This document shows, in pieces, positions 1 through 7,968 of a DNA stretch of 63,210 nucleotides. Every line of letters begins with the position of its first letter. Within the stretch, counting starts at the first letter, position 1. A program made the translations under genes and the position numbers. The stretch lies in the NCBI GenBank assembly GCA_964410215.1, contig CAYPHA010000022.1, forward strand, positions 1 to 63,210, read 5' to 3'. The notes under the pieces are model-generated. The model was not told the origin of the DNA, did no database searches, and saw only the letters and a list, made by a program, of their open reading frames with translations. This DNA comes from CAYPHA01 sp964410215. GTDB lineage: Bacteria > Calditrichota > Calditrichia > Calditrichales > CAYPHA01.

Positions 1-30
1 AAAAAGCCGAATAACAACAGTCATTCGGCT
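1..30 (-). terminator. Rho-independent terminator after tRNA-Lys
   Basis: On the minus strand a perfect 8-bp stem (AGCCGAAT with ATTCGGCT) closes a short loop and is followed by a run of five T at the window edge. It lies just downstream of the tRNA-Lys gene and would end that transcript. Confidence 0.85.
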
Positions 31-39
31 TTAGGGGGG

Positions 40-112
40 TGAGCCAGGAGAGATTCGAACTCTCGACCAACGGCTTAAAAGGCCGCTGCTCTACCAGCTG
101 AGCTACTGGCTC
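40..112 (-). tRNA. tRNA-Lys (anticodon TTT)
   Basis: The reverse complement folds into a full 73-nt cloverleaf: acceptor GAGCCAG/CTGGCTC, D-stem GCTC/GAGC, anticodon stem GCGGC/GCCGT with loop CTTTTAA, and T-arm GAGAG-TTCGAAT-CTCTC. The anticodon TTT (plus-strand 77-79) decodes lysine AAA/AAG. The discriminator base is A. The 3' CCA is not encoded, because the acceptor is followed by CCC. It sits downstream of the AGCS symporter on the same strand and is followed at once by a terminator. Confidence 0.95.
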
Positions 113-312
113 AAATAGATACTCAATGTAAAGAACTCTCGACCAATCCCGGCAGGCCGGGACTGCTCTACCAGTTGAGGACCTCTGCAAAGCAGAGGGA
201 CGAAATCCTCGACGCAGTCGGGGCTGAGCTACTGGTTGAGGCCCGATGCAATCGGGACGAAATCACGGCTTGCCGGGACTCATCTAGTCACTGTTTTCAA
301 AGAACGTGTAAT
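113..312 (-). repeat. tRNA-derived fragments mixed with short palindromes
   Basis: Positions 133-146, 163-174 and about 223-236 repeat, in order, pieces of the neighbouring tRNA-Lys gene. Where the anticodon arm should be there is a palindrome (TCCCGGCAGGCCGGGA). The D-arm region is split by a segment of about 45 bp built on a CCTCTGC/GCAGAGG hairpin and flanked on both sides by TGAG. A second copy of the same design (TTGAGG, a CCCGAT/ATCGGG hairpin, then ACGAAAT) follows at about 236-263. No intact tRNA can be folded. No gene is visible here. Confidence 0.6.
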
Positions 313-1860
313 TTAAGGTTCCAGACTACTTGAGTCAACCTGATTTTTAAAATAATCGCGGGTTACCGCCACAACCACACCCGATAATCCCAGTACGCCC
401 ACCAGATTGGGAAAAGCCATCAACCCGTTGAATACATCCGCCATCGTCCAGACCAGATCGAGCTGCGTCACCGTTCCGACCAGCACATACACGCTGAATG
501 TACCCCGGTATAAGATGTTTATCGTAGAAAGGTCCGGCATTAGGATCCGACCGCCGACTTTGGCAAAGACAAACAGATAGGTTGCCAATAGCACAATAAC
601 CATTAATTCGACGTCGCTGTTCACCTGCAATACAATCCATAAGGGAATCAGCATAGCAAGTATCAACAGCCAGGCCACCACCTTGCGCACAGCCCGGCCG
701 CTTTCCACGATGAACTCCAGCGCTTTTTCCCCGTAATAACTCCAGCCCAGGATCGTGGAATAGGCAAACAACACCAGCCCGGTGGACACCACATCACCAC
801 CCAGACGCCCGGGCAGGGATTTGGAAAAAGCCGCCGAAGTCAGCTCCGCACCGGTCAGCAGCGGATCGCTTATCCATAAACCGGAAATGACAATGGCAAA
901 ACCGGTCAGACTGCAGATAACGATCGTGTCGATAAAGGTTTGTGTCATGGATACCAGCGCCTGCGAAACCGGATGCTTCGTCTTGGCCGCCGCCGCGGCG
1001 ATCGGCGAACTGCCCAGACCGGATTCGTTGGAGAATACACCACGGGCCACTCCCATTTTAACCGTAAGCATGACACCGGCGCCCAGGAAACCACCGGCCG
1101 CCGCGCTGCCCGTAAAAGCACTCTCGATGATGAGCATGAACACCCGCGGGATCGCCTCAATGTTGATAATCAAAATAGCCAGGGCACTGATGAAATAGAA
1201 AAAAATCATCACCGGGACAAGGACACCCGTTACCCGCCCGATACTTTTAATACCACCCACGATGACCACCACCGTGCTCAGCATCAGCACCATGCCGGTC
1301 CATGGCCCCGGTACACCGAAGGTGCTCGAAAGGGCATGGGCCACCGAGTTGGACTGCACCATATTCCCGATGCCGAAAGCCGCTACGGCCGCGAATATGG
1401 CAAACAATAATCCCAGCCATCTCTGTCCCAGCCCTTTGTGAATGTAGTACATAGGACCACCGCTCATGGAACCGGTTTCATCGACTTCGCGGTATTTAAC
1501 CGCCAGAACCGCTTCACTGTACTTGGTGGCCATTCCGAACAAGCCGGTTATCCACATCCAGAACAGCGCGCCCGGCCCGCCCGTAGCGATGGCCGTGGCC
1601 ACACCGGCAATATTCCCGGTCCCGACCGTCGCCGACAGGGCCGTCATCAAAGCCTGGAAATGGGAAATATCGCCAGGTTCATCCGACTTTTCCCTGCGCT
1701 TGATCAATCCAAGATAAAGCGAATAACCGAGTTTCGTCAGTTGTATCATGCGCAGGCGGATGGTCAGGTAGATCCCGGTACCCACCAGTAATATGAGCAA
1801 CGGCGGTCCCCAGATCAGTCCGCTGGCCTGTTTAAAGAATGTCAGTAATGTTTCTGCCAT
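313..1860 (-). CDS. AGCS-family sodium:alanine/glycine symporter
   Basis: This 515-residue inner-membrane protein imports alanine or glycine with a cation, usually Na+. The family signature GVARGVFSNESGLGS is intact mid-protein, followed by an Ala-rich helix, and the N-terminal block GTGNIAGVATAIATGGPGA matches AGCS transporters. About ten hydrophobic helices can be seen. Length is slightly above the usual 440-490 because of a longer C-terminus. The ATG at 1860 lies 24 bp after the YqeB-like gene, so it is probably read from the same transcript. The substrate (alanine or glycine) cannot be told from the sequence. I see no glycine riboswitch upstream. Confidence 0.93.
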   Translation of the reverse strand: MAETLLTFFKQASGLIWGPPLLILLVGTGIYLTIRLRMIQLTKLGYSLYLGLIKRREKSDEPGDISHFQALMTALSATVGTGNIAGVATAIATGGPGALFWMWITGLFGMATKYSEAVLAVKYREVDETGSMSGGPMYYIHKGLGQRWLGLLFAIFAAVAAFGIGNMVQSNSVAHALSSTFGVPGPWTGMVLMLSTVVVIVGGIKSIGRVTGVLVPVMIFFYFISALAILIINIEAIPRVFMLIIESAFTGSAAAGGFLGAGVMLTVKMGVARGVFSNESGLGSSPIAAAAAKTKHPVSQALVSMTQTFIDTIVICSLTGFAIVISGLWISDPLLTGAELTSAAFSKSLPGRLGGDVVSTGLVLFAYSTILGWSYYGEKALEFIVESGRAVRKVVAWLLILAMLIPLWIVLQVNSDVELMVIVLLATYLFVFAKVGGRILMPDLSTINILYRGTFSVYVLVGTVTQLDLVWTMADVFNGLMAFPNLVGVLGLSGVVVAVTRDYFKNQVDSSSLEP

Positions 1861-1884
1861 ACGTTCCTCTTCGCTTCCTCTCGT

Positions 1885-2703
1885 CTACCCCTGCATCTGT
1901 CGATCATACATCAGTGCTTCGAGAACACCGCCGGCCATACCCCATTCCTCCGGAGGAATGACATCACCATAGGCGGATGAATGAAATGGTGCGATCTCGG
2001 CAAAATCAGTCCCGGATGGAATAATGATACCGCTGTTCAAAATACCGACCAGGCGGCCCGCTTCCGGAGCCAGTATGGGAATATCGTTTAATTTTGCCAG
2101 TTCTTCTTTTTCATTAATATGCTCATTGACCTGCCTGAGGGCGATAAAAACCCCTTCCATCGGAACATGAACCCGCTGGTGCGGCCGCGTTTTCACAGGA
2201 GGCATATCCCGGAACGCATCATCGAGGAACGGATAGCGCACCCGGCCCGTAAGAGGCAGCCGGGCGGCGATGCGGTAAGCGGCTTCCACCCCGGTATCAT
2301 CGAAAGCGATACGTTTACATGTTTCCGGGATGCAGGCTGCAGCAGCTTCCAGCAGGGCAGATCTGGCAATGACGACGTAATCCCAGCTTTCAAAAAGACG
2401 GGTGTTCAGATCGGAAAGGAGAAGGATAGGGATTTCGCGATTGGCAATAACAAACCCTGTGAAGGTATCCGCGCTTACGGTTTCCGGCAGCAGATCCGTT
2501 TCAACGGCATTGGCCAGTGTACGTGCCGTGACCGCTTCGATGGTCGCCGAACCGGTATAGACGGCTTTCGTGAAGGTTCTGTTGATAAACAGGTCCAGCG
2601 GTTTTTCTTCTTCAACGATGCATACGGCGAAACCGGCGCGCAACAATCGTATGGCACTGGCCGTTGACCGGTCGCCTGCTCCCAGAATAATGACCCGTAT
2701 CAT
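1885..2703 (-). CDS. YqeB-like (EF2563 family) protein
   Basis: Residues 1-60 form a Rossmann-like start (VIILGAGDRSTASAIRLLRAGF, given here in part as GAGDRSTASAIRLLRAGF) with the family's following EKPL, RTFTKAVYTG and VTAR blocks. The C-terminus ends in AGGVLEALM, like EF2563/YqeB proteins. That family is linked to maturation of selenium-dependent molybdenum hydroxylases. The usual conserved DPR near the C-terminal end is not present (APFHSS instead). It starts 3 bp after the YqeC-like gene, which is the family's usual partner. No molybdenum hydroxylase, MocA or selenophosphate gene is nearby. The family is fairly secure; a role in a working hydroxylase system is not. Confidence 0.68.
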   Translation of the reverse strand: MIRVIILGAGDRSTASAIRLLRAGFAVCIVEEEKPLDLFINRTFTKAVYTGSATIEAVTARTLANAVETDLLPETVSADTFTGFVIANREIPILLLSDLNTRLFESWDYVVIARSALLEAAAACIPETCKRIAFDDTGVEAAYRIAARLPLTGRVRYPFLDDAFRDMPPVKTRPHQRVHVPMEGVFIALRQVNEHINEKEELAKLNDIPILAPEAGRLVGILNSGIIIPSGTDFAEIAPFHSSAYGDVIPPEEWGMAGGVLEALMYDRQMQG

Positions 2704-2706
2704 TGA

Positions 2707-3414
2707 TTAGATTGATTTGATTTGGTAATGATTCAGGCTTCCGTAATAAATCCGGTTGACCCCTTTTGTCTTCAGGTTTCTGCCGACCGGGATAAACAGA
2801 TTTTCATCGAAAATATCGTTCACATTATTAACGAATAATACAAAATGATCTTCCATTCCATTCCAGTTCTCGGGAGTGCACAGGTCCTTCAGTAATTTAC
2901 TGATAAACGCGGCGGCCTGTTTTTCTTTTTCCGATTGATCGTCATCTGCGGAGAGCCGCGCGGCCATCAGATCGACCTTTATTGGATCAAAATCGATGGC
3001 ACAGACGAAGAGGATCTTTTCATCGAAACGCAATGAAGCGACCAGGTCTTTGTTATCCGGTTCAACCCGTAATAAAATCAAGGCCTGTTCCGGAATACCG
3101 GAGACAATCTTCAAAAGCTGTTCCCCGGAGAAGGGAAGCAAATGTTTATCCTGAACGTCGGCAGCCAGGTAGACCGGACCGGTAATATCAGGGCCGGTGC
3201 TTTTCTGAAAAAGAAGGGGGATTTCATCGCCCACCTGGAACTGACCTTCAGGCGGGTACTCCAACTTCGAATCGGCCAGTAAGAGTGGTTTTCTGCCGGC
3301 CTGGTAAGCTTCCCGGGCCAGTTGACTGATCAGGGCATCCCGGCTTCCGTATCCGGCCACCACCACTGCTTTATACCGTTCGATTCCGAACGTGCTGAAA
3401 TACCGGGAGCTCAT
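2707..3414 (-). CDS. Degenerate YqeC-like protein
   Basis: This 235-residue protein follows the layout of YqeC, a P-loop accessory protein of selenium-dependent hydroxylases. An N-terminal beta strand is followed by a Gly-rich turn, then SKLEYPPEG where YqeC has TKxxxPPE, then a V-x-L/G block, and EPDNKDL where YqeC has EADGSxxxPL. The P-loop is lost: GYGSRDAL stands where GAGGKTTL is expected, so the Lys and Thr that bind phosphate are missing. It overlaps the PIN-domain gene by 4 bp and precedes the YqeB-like gene by 3 bp. Assignment is by pattern and context and is weak on its own; it could be a separate family of unknown function. Confidence 0.45.
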   Translation of the reverse strand: MSSRYFSTFGIERYKAVVVAGYGSRDALISQLAREAYQAGRKPLLLADSKLEYPPEGQFQVGDEIPLLFQKSTGPDITGPVYLAADVQDKHLLPFSGEQLLKIVSGIPEQALILLRVEPDNKDLVASLRFDEKILFVCAIDFDPIKVDLMAARLSADDDQSEKEKQAAAFISKLLKDLCTPENWNGMEDHFVLFVNNVNDIFDENLFIPVGRNLKTKGVNRIYYGSLNHYQIKSI

Positions 3415-3851
3415 ACGGCCGTTACCGTCTGGGGCATCAGGGGAAAACCGAAACGACGCAATGCAGGATCGAACGAAAAGATGATATCAACGCGTTTACG
3501 CTTCACAGATTCATTTATTATAAAATGGGACAACTCAAGGTCCGCATCCGCCGATTTAAGATACTGGTTTATGGCATTTCGTCGAACCCTGCGTGATATC
3601 CAGTCCATACGTAAATTAATGGTCAGGACACTTTCATCAATGATGTTTAAAAACTGCCGGGTCTTTTCTGCCCCATGCTTCTTTTTCAGGAAGCCCAGCG
3701 TCTGGTCAATCACCACATTATTGGTAACCAGCTTGGCATTTTCCTCCAGCATCTGGCTGAAGTATTCACATGCCGCTTTATGATTGGCATTTTTTGCATC
3801 ACTGATGGCTATCCAGGCCGTCGCATCCAGGAAACAGGTCATTATCTTCAT
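3411..3851 (-). CDS. PIN-domain ribonuclease (VapC-like toxin)
   Basis: A 146-residue PIN fold. It starts with the acidic strand FLDATAW, has a second acidic position in NNVVIDQTLGFL (Asp rather than the common Glu), and ends with the FSFDPALRRFGF strand that carries the last catalytic Asp and the typical F-x-x-G-F tail. VapC toxins cut RNA with Mg2+ held by these acidic residues. It overlaps the AbrB-fold gene by 4 bp (ATGA), the normal antitoxin-then-toxin order. A further 4-bp overlap joins it to the YqeC-like gene. Confidence 0.8.
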   Translation of the reverse strand: MKIMTCFLDATAWIAISDAKNANHKAACEYFSQMLEENAKLVTNNVVIDQTLGFLKKKHGAEKTRQFLNIIDESVLTINLRMDWISRRVRRNAINQYLKSADADLELSHFIINESVKRKRVDIIFSFDPALRRFGFPLMPQTVTAV

Positions 3852-4057
3852 TTTCCGTCAGACTCCTCGTCTGAAAAGTGTAACAATTTGATCAGCGGGT
3901 TCTCGGATATGTTAATCTCAAGGCGGCGGGACCGGATGCGCTTAATCGTGACCTCCACCTTATCGCCCTCTTCCAGGTTCAGTCTGTTCCGCACATCGGC
4001 CGGAATATCAATTTTATTTCTGGATACCAATTTTGTAACAAATGTTCCTGTAAACAT
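3848..4057 (-). CDS. AbrB/MazE-fold antitoxin (VapB-like)
   Basis: A small SpoVT-AbrB domain protein: TKLVSRNKIDIPADVRNRL then LEEGDKVEV is the standard swapped-hairpin DNA-binding fold. I take the ATG at 4057 (69 residues) because GGGAG lies 10 nt upstream. Starting at 4081 would add eight residues, overlap the upstream gene and leave the ribosome-binding site inside the coding sequence. It probably neutralises the PIN protein encoded directly downstream and may repress its own promoter, although the pair lies inside a longer operon. Confidence 0.8.
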   Translation of the reverse strand: MFTGTFVTKLVSRNKIDIPADVRNRLNLEEGDKVEVTIKRIRSRRLEINISENPLIKLLHFSDEESDGK

Positions 4058-4062
4058 CGTGA

Positions 4063-4956
4063 TCATTCTCCCAGAAACCATTTTATGAATTCATGGGTTT
4101 CAAATACGCCTTCTTCGCAGATGACCTTCGATACCAGTTTGATAGGTACACGCTCAAAGTAGATATTTTCCACCTGTATTTTTTTTGATTTACCCGCATA
4201 CACTTCTTCCATTGCAGCCGATCGCTGTTTGATCGCCCGTTCGCTTTCCTTCAGAATCTTTGTCGTTTCAACGGACAAATATACCGGTATATTCAGGTAT
4301 TCGGCCGTGAGGCAGAGTGCCAGGGTACCTGTTTTGTTAATAAAACCGTCCTCATACAAACGATCTGCACCGATTAAGACCATATTCATTTCCGGGAGGA
4401 AATGCGCGGCGCTGGCATCCGCCAGCAGGGTGGTCTTGATCCCTTTTTTTGCCAGGCCTTCAGCGAGGATAACCCCTTCATCCGGTGGATGGCTTTTCAG
4501 GCAGTATACTTCGATCTTTTTTTTCTGTTCATGGGCTTTTTCGAGAGCCAGTCGCACAATGGTGCTGTTACTGGTTGTCATTATTTTATTGAAACCGGCC
4601 ATAATGCGTGAAGAGCCGGCTGCAATTTTCTGAATATTTCCCTGAATCTCTTTCTCAAGCGATTCGACTTTAACCTGCAGGTCCTGAATGATTTTATTAT
4701 TGGATTTCTCTGTTTTCTGAAGTCGTTTATAAAACTGCAGCAGGCTGGAGAACGCATACCTGAGAAGTGCCATGTTCGGCTGGGCCTTGACCAGTATTTT
4801 GCCTCCATCCTGTATCTGGTGGAAAGCGTCTTCAACCGAGGCCGCATCGGGTTTCATTGTGTCGATAATGCCCTTAAAATACTTCAGGGCATGAAGGGTC
4901 AATGTCGTCGAACCGGATGTATTATCCTGCAAAATTTTTTTAAGTTCTGAATCCAT
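4063..4956 (-). CDS. eIF2B alpha/beta/delta-like protein
   Basis: The C-terminal two thirds match the eIF2B/MtnA/ribose-1,5-bisphosphate isomerase fold: SNSTIVRLALEKA, VYCLKSHPPDEG, and GADRLYEDGFINKTGT with the conserved Asp of the sugar-phosphate isomerases. The MtnA catalytic Cys position reads TTSNS (Ser), so it is unlikely to be methylthioribose-1-phosphate isomerase. A coiled-coil region lies around residues 80-110. At 297 residues it resembles archaeal and bacterial IF-2B-like proteins. Substrate unknown; a sugar-phosphate isomerase role is inference. Confidence 0.75.
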   Translation of the reverse strand: MDSELKKILQDNTSGSTTLTLHALKYFKGIIDTMKPDAASVEDAFHQIQDGGKILVKAQPNMALLRYAFSSLLQFYKRLQKTEKSNNKIIQDLQVKVESLEKEIQGNIQKIAAGSSRIMAGFNKIMTTSNSTIVRLALEKAHEQKKKIEVYCLKSHPPDEGVILAEGLAKKGIKTTLLADASAAHFLPEMNMVLIGADRLYEDGFINKTGTLALCLTAEYLNIPVYLSVETTKILKESERAIKQRSAAMEEVYAGKSKKIQVENIYFERVPIKLVSKVICEEGVFETHEFIKWFLGE

Positions 4957-4959
4957 CAG

Positions 4960-5304
4960 TTATCCTGTTACGTTTTGCTGTATCCATTCCAGGTATGCGT
5001 TCGATCCCTCCCGGATGGGCACCGACAAGATTTCCGGCACATCGTAGGAATGCTGTTCAAGGATGGCGCGTTCGATTTCCGGGTATTTATCACAGGTTGA
5101 TTTAATCAAAAGCAGGGCCTCTTCGCTTTTTTCGATATTTCCTTCCCACCGGTAAATCGAAGTCAGCCCCGGAATGATGTTACAACAGGCGATGAGTTGT
5201 TTATCCAGCAGATAGCGGGCAATCTTTTCTCCCTCTGCAACATTCTCAACGGTACAATAGATCATGCAATACGTCGTATGCACGTGATTAGCCCTTTCCG
5301 GCAT
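4960..5304 (-). CDS. cutA: CutA divalent-cation tolerance protein
   Basis: The CutA1 pattern is complete: YCTVENVAEGEKIARYLLD, then LIACCNIIPGLTSIYRWEG, then HSYDVPEILSVPI. CutA forms a very stable ferredoxin-like trimer linked to copper tolerance; its exact biochemical role is unsettled. An in-frame Met at residue 14 (5265) gives a length nearer the family's 100-110 residues. Neither start has a clear ribosome-binding site. It is 3 bp upstream of the eIF2B-like gene. Confidence 0.93.
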   Translation of the reverse strand: MPERANHVHTTYCMIYCTVENVAEGEKIARYLLDKQLIACCNIIPGLTSIYRWEGNIEKSEEALLLIKSTCDKYPEIERAILEQHSYDVPEILSVPIREGSNAYLEWIQQNVTG

Positions 5305-5398
5305 AAAGAATTATGTTACAAATTTATAAAAAACAATGCAAGAGGGGAAGCGAGATGGTGGACCCGGATGCGACATGTGAACTTCAACCGTCATTCAT

Positions 5399-5965
5399 TC
5401 AGCCTACGGCTTCAATAAAATAGTTATGAATCCGCGTATCATCCGTTAATTCAGGGTGAAAGGAGGCAACAAGAATATGCTCATTGCGTGCCATCACGAC
5501 ATCTTCACCATGTCTTCCCAGCGGTGTGACAGACGGTGCATAGGCAATAATTTTAGGTGCGCGTATAAAGACCGCCTCGAAGGGGGTTTCCGTGCCGTTA
5601 ACGCATATCCGGACGTTATCGATAAAGGAATTAATCTGCCTGCCATACGCATTGCGATCGACATGAATATCAATCAGTCCAAGCGGTTCATGGGGCAGAT
5701 GATCCGCCCGGGCAGCCAGGATAATCAGGCCGGCACAGGTTCCCATCACCGGCCTGGATGCACCAAAATTGAGGAGCGGTTCTCTCAAATGCAGCCGGTC
5801 GATAAGATAGAGGAAGGTGGTTGATTCCCCTCCCGGTATGATCAGTTTATCACACTGTTCCAGCTCATTCTCTTTTCTGACCGGAACGGCTGTATGACCC
5901 AGTTTTTCGATAACCGCACGATGTTTGTCAAAATCCCCTTGCAGGGCCAGAATCCCAATATTCAC
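5399..5965 (-). CDS. pdxT: PdxT glutaminase subunit of PLP synthase
   Basis: A class I glutamine amidotransferase of 188 residues. It supplies ammonia to PdxS for making pyridoxal 5'-phosphate (DXP-independent route). The catalytic triad is visible: Cys77 in GTCAGL, and His170 and Glu172 in HPEL. The oxyanion strand PGGEST is also present. It follows pdxS by 3 bp, the standard pairing. Confidence 0.97.
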   Translation of the reverse strand: MNIGILALQGDFDKHRAVIEKLGHTAVPVRKENELEQCDKLIIPGGESTTFLYLIDRLHLREPLLNFGASRPVMGTCAGLIILAARADHLPHEPLGLIDIHVDRNAYGRQINSFIDNVRICVNGTETPFEAVFIRAPKIIAYAPSVTPLGRHGEDVVMARNEHILVASFHPELTDDTRIHNYFIEAVG

Positions 5966-5968
5966 GTA

Positions 5969-6853
5969 TTACCAACCCCGTTTTTGCAGCAACTCTTCTT
6001 CAGGAATCTTGTTAATTTCCAGTCCGTGCATGGCATCACCGAGGCCTTCACTGGCTTTTGCGACTCTATCCGGATCATCGAAATGGGTGGTTGCCATGAC
6101 GATAGCCCGCGCCCGCGCTTCCGGATCTTTCGACTTAAAAATGCCGGATCCGACGAAATTGGTTTCTGCGCCCAATTGCATCATCAGCGCTGCATCGGCC
6201 GGGGTTGCAATACCCCCTGCTGCAAAATTCGGCACCGGCAATTTGCCGTGCTCCCGGACATACTGAACGATTTCGAGTGAAGCACCCAGTTCTTTGGCCG
6301 CCGCGACGACTTCATGATTATCCAGTGTCTGCATCCTGCGCATTTCGGACTGCACCATGCGCATATGGCGGACGGCTTCCACGATATTCCCGGAACCGGC
6401 TTCACCTTTTGTCCTGATCATGGCCGCCCCTTCGGAGATGCGTCGCAGTGCCTCTCCCAGATTCCGGCAACCGCAGACAAATGGAACTTTAAAATCATGT
6501 TTCCATATATGATTGACTTCATCGGCCGGCGTTAACACTTCACTTTCGTCGATAAAATCGACCCCGATCGCCTGCAGCACCTGTGCTTCACCGAAATGAC
6601 CGATGCGGCATTTTGCCATAACCGGTATCGATACGACATTCTGTATCTCTTTTATCATTTTCGGGTTTGACATGCGGGCGACGCCACCCTGCTCGCGTAT
6701 ATCGGCCGGGATACGTTCGAGGGCCATAACGGCAACGGCGCCGGCATCTTCGGCAATTTTCGCCTGCTCCGGCGTCGTGACATCCATGATGACGCCTCCT
6801 TTGAGCATTTCGGCAAGACCGACTTTAACAAGAAAATCTTTATTATCTATCAT
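5969..6853 (-). CDS. pdxS: PdxS, PLP synthase lyase subunit
   Basis: The 294-residue TIM-barrel subunit builds PLP from ribose 5-phosphate, glyceraldehyde 3-phosphate and ammonia. Asp24 (VIMDV), the substrate-binding Lys81 (MAKCRIGH) and the second Lys149 (MIRTKGEAG) fall at the textbook positions. A strong promoter lies directly upstream, and AAGGAG precedes the ATG. pdxT, cutA and the following genes are probably co-transcribed. Confidence 0.98.
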   Translation of the reverse strand: MIDNKDFLVKVGLAEMLKGGVIMDVTTPEQAKIAEDAGAVAVMALERIPADIREQGGVARMSNPKMIKEIQNVVSIPVMAKCRIGHFGEAQVLQAIGVDFIDESEVLTPADEVNHIWKHDFKVPFVCGCRNLGEALRRISEGAAMIRTKGEAGSGNIVEAVRHMRMVQSEMRRMQTLDNHEVVAAAKELGASLEIVQYVREHGKLPVPNFAAGGIATPADAALMMQLGAETNFVGSGIFKSKDPEARARAIVMATTHFDDPDRVAKASEGLGDAMHGLEINKIPEEELLQKRGW

Positions 6854-6894
6854 TCATAAACTCCTTGTTATAACGCATTAAGGTTTAGCGTATT

Positions 6895-6923
6895 AATATA
6901 TCCCCGTGCAGTTAATTTGTCAA
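6895..6923 (-). promoter_or_regulatory. Promoter of pdxST
   Basis: On the minus strand TTGACA (6918-6923) and TATATT (6895-6900) are 17 bp apart, ending 41 bp before the pdxS ATG. The -35 box overlaps the stop codon of the flavoprotein gene upstream. Confidence 0.7.
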
Positions 6924-7954
6924 GATTTCTGGGGAGCGAGGCTTCGGTTCCTGAGTATTTCAGCGATGCGTTCGATCGTCCGGGGTACGCGTTTAACGAA
7001 TCCGTGAATCACGATACTTGCAGCTGAATGAAAAGCGAGAGGTCCGGCAAAGAACAGGTTGGGCATTTGCATGCTTTCGCCGGAAAAAGAATTCTCGGGA
7101 TAGTTCTTTTTATTAAAACGCAATTTGAATTTTTTAACGACATCCAGAACAGGCTGGTAACCGGTACCGAACATAATATGGTCCACCTCCAGCTCACTGT
7201 CGCGAAAATAAACCATGTTATCTTCAACACGAACGATTTCCTGATGGGGTTTATAGCGGATAATTTCCATGCTGATCAGTTCTTTTAAATAGCTTTCCGA
7301 TATGCCACGTATATCATAGAGCTTTTTTGTGTCGGAAAAATACTGCAGGTCGCCCCGTGTAACCATATAGATTATCGACCGGCCGGCCAGATCGATGGCC
7401 GTTTCGGCAGCACTGTTGCCTGCTCCCACCATTAACACACGTTTGCCTGTAAAATCAGCGGGCGACTGATAGTAATGGGTATGCGTAACACGCGGGTTAT
7501 TCTTTACACCGGGAATCGAAGGAATAAACGGATTGCCGAAAATACCGGTAGCAATGAGAACAACCGGTGTCGTATAGCGTGTATTTTCAGTGAAAACCTC
7601 GTATTCGTCACCATTGAAATCAATGGCCGAGACTTCTGTATTAACAAGAAGGTTCAGATCAAAATGTGAAACATAGGCATCGATATAGGCCACAAATTCC
7701 CCGGCATCGCAATAGGGTCTTGTCACATTCAGCTTCCATATCGGAAACTTCGCTGAGAGACTTGTCCAGTCACGTTGGGGATGGCAGGGGGATAACAGTT
7801 TCATTCCCGGACGTATATCCCGCCAGGCTTGTGCCGGTTTTCCCCGCTCCAGGATGATATAATCCAGTCCGAGAGCTTTTGCTTCTTCTCCTGCCCGTAA
7901 TCCGGCCGGCCCCCCGCCGACGATGACCAGTTCTTTTGCCAAAGTTTGTTCCAT
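6920..7954 (-). CDS. FAD/NAD(P)-dependent oxidoreductase
   Basis: A two-dinucleotide-binding-domain flavoprotein of 344 residues: FAD motif VIVGGGPAGLRAGEEA at about 10-25 and NAD(P) motif MVGAGNSAAETAIDL at about 175. The ATG and GTGYQPVLD segments are those of flavin-containing monooxygenase or YpdA-like reductases. There is no CxxC redox pair, so it is not a thioredoxin reductase. It follows the PATAN response regulator by 14 bp. The substrate is not predictable. Confidence 0.8.
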   Translation of the reverse strand: MEQTLAKELVIVGGGPAGLRAGEEAKALGLDYIILERGKPAQAWRDIRPGMKLLSPCHPQRDWTSLSAKFPIWKLNVTRPYCDAGEFVAYIDAYVSHFDLNLLVNTEVSAIDFNGDEYEVFTENTRYTTPVVLIATGIFGNPFIPSIPGVKNNPRVTHTHYYQSPADFTGKRVLMVGAGNSAAETAIDLAGRSIIYMVTRGDLQYFSDTKKLYDIRGISESYLKELISMEIIRYKPHQEIVRVEDNMVYFRDSELEVDHIMFGTGYQPVLDVVKKFKLRFNKKNYPENSFSGESMQMPNLFFAGPLAFHSAASIVIHGFVKRVPRTIERIAEILRNRSLAPQKS

Positions 7955-7968
7955 AAGTCCCTGAAACC

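Noticed and set aside
1551..1559. DnaA box (TTATCCACA)
   Set aside because: A single match inside the symporter gene with no second box and no AT-rich unwinding region; not an origin.
6920..7954. Thioredoxin reductase
   Set aside because: No CxxC redox motif between the FAD and NAD(P) domains.
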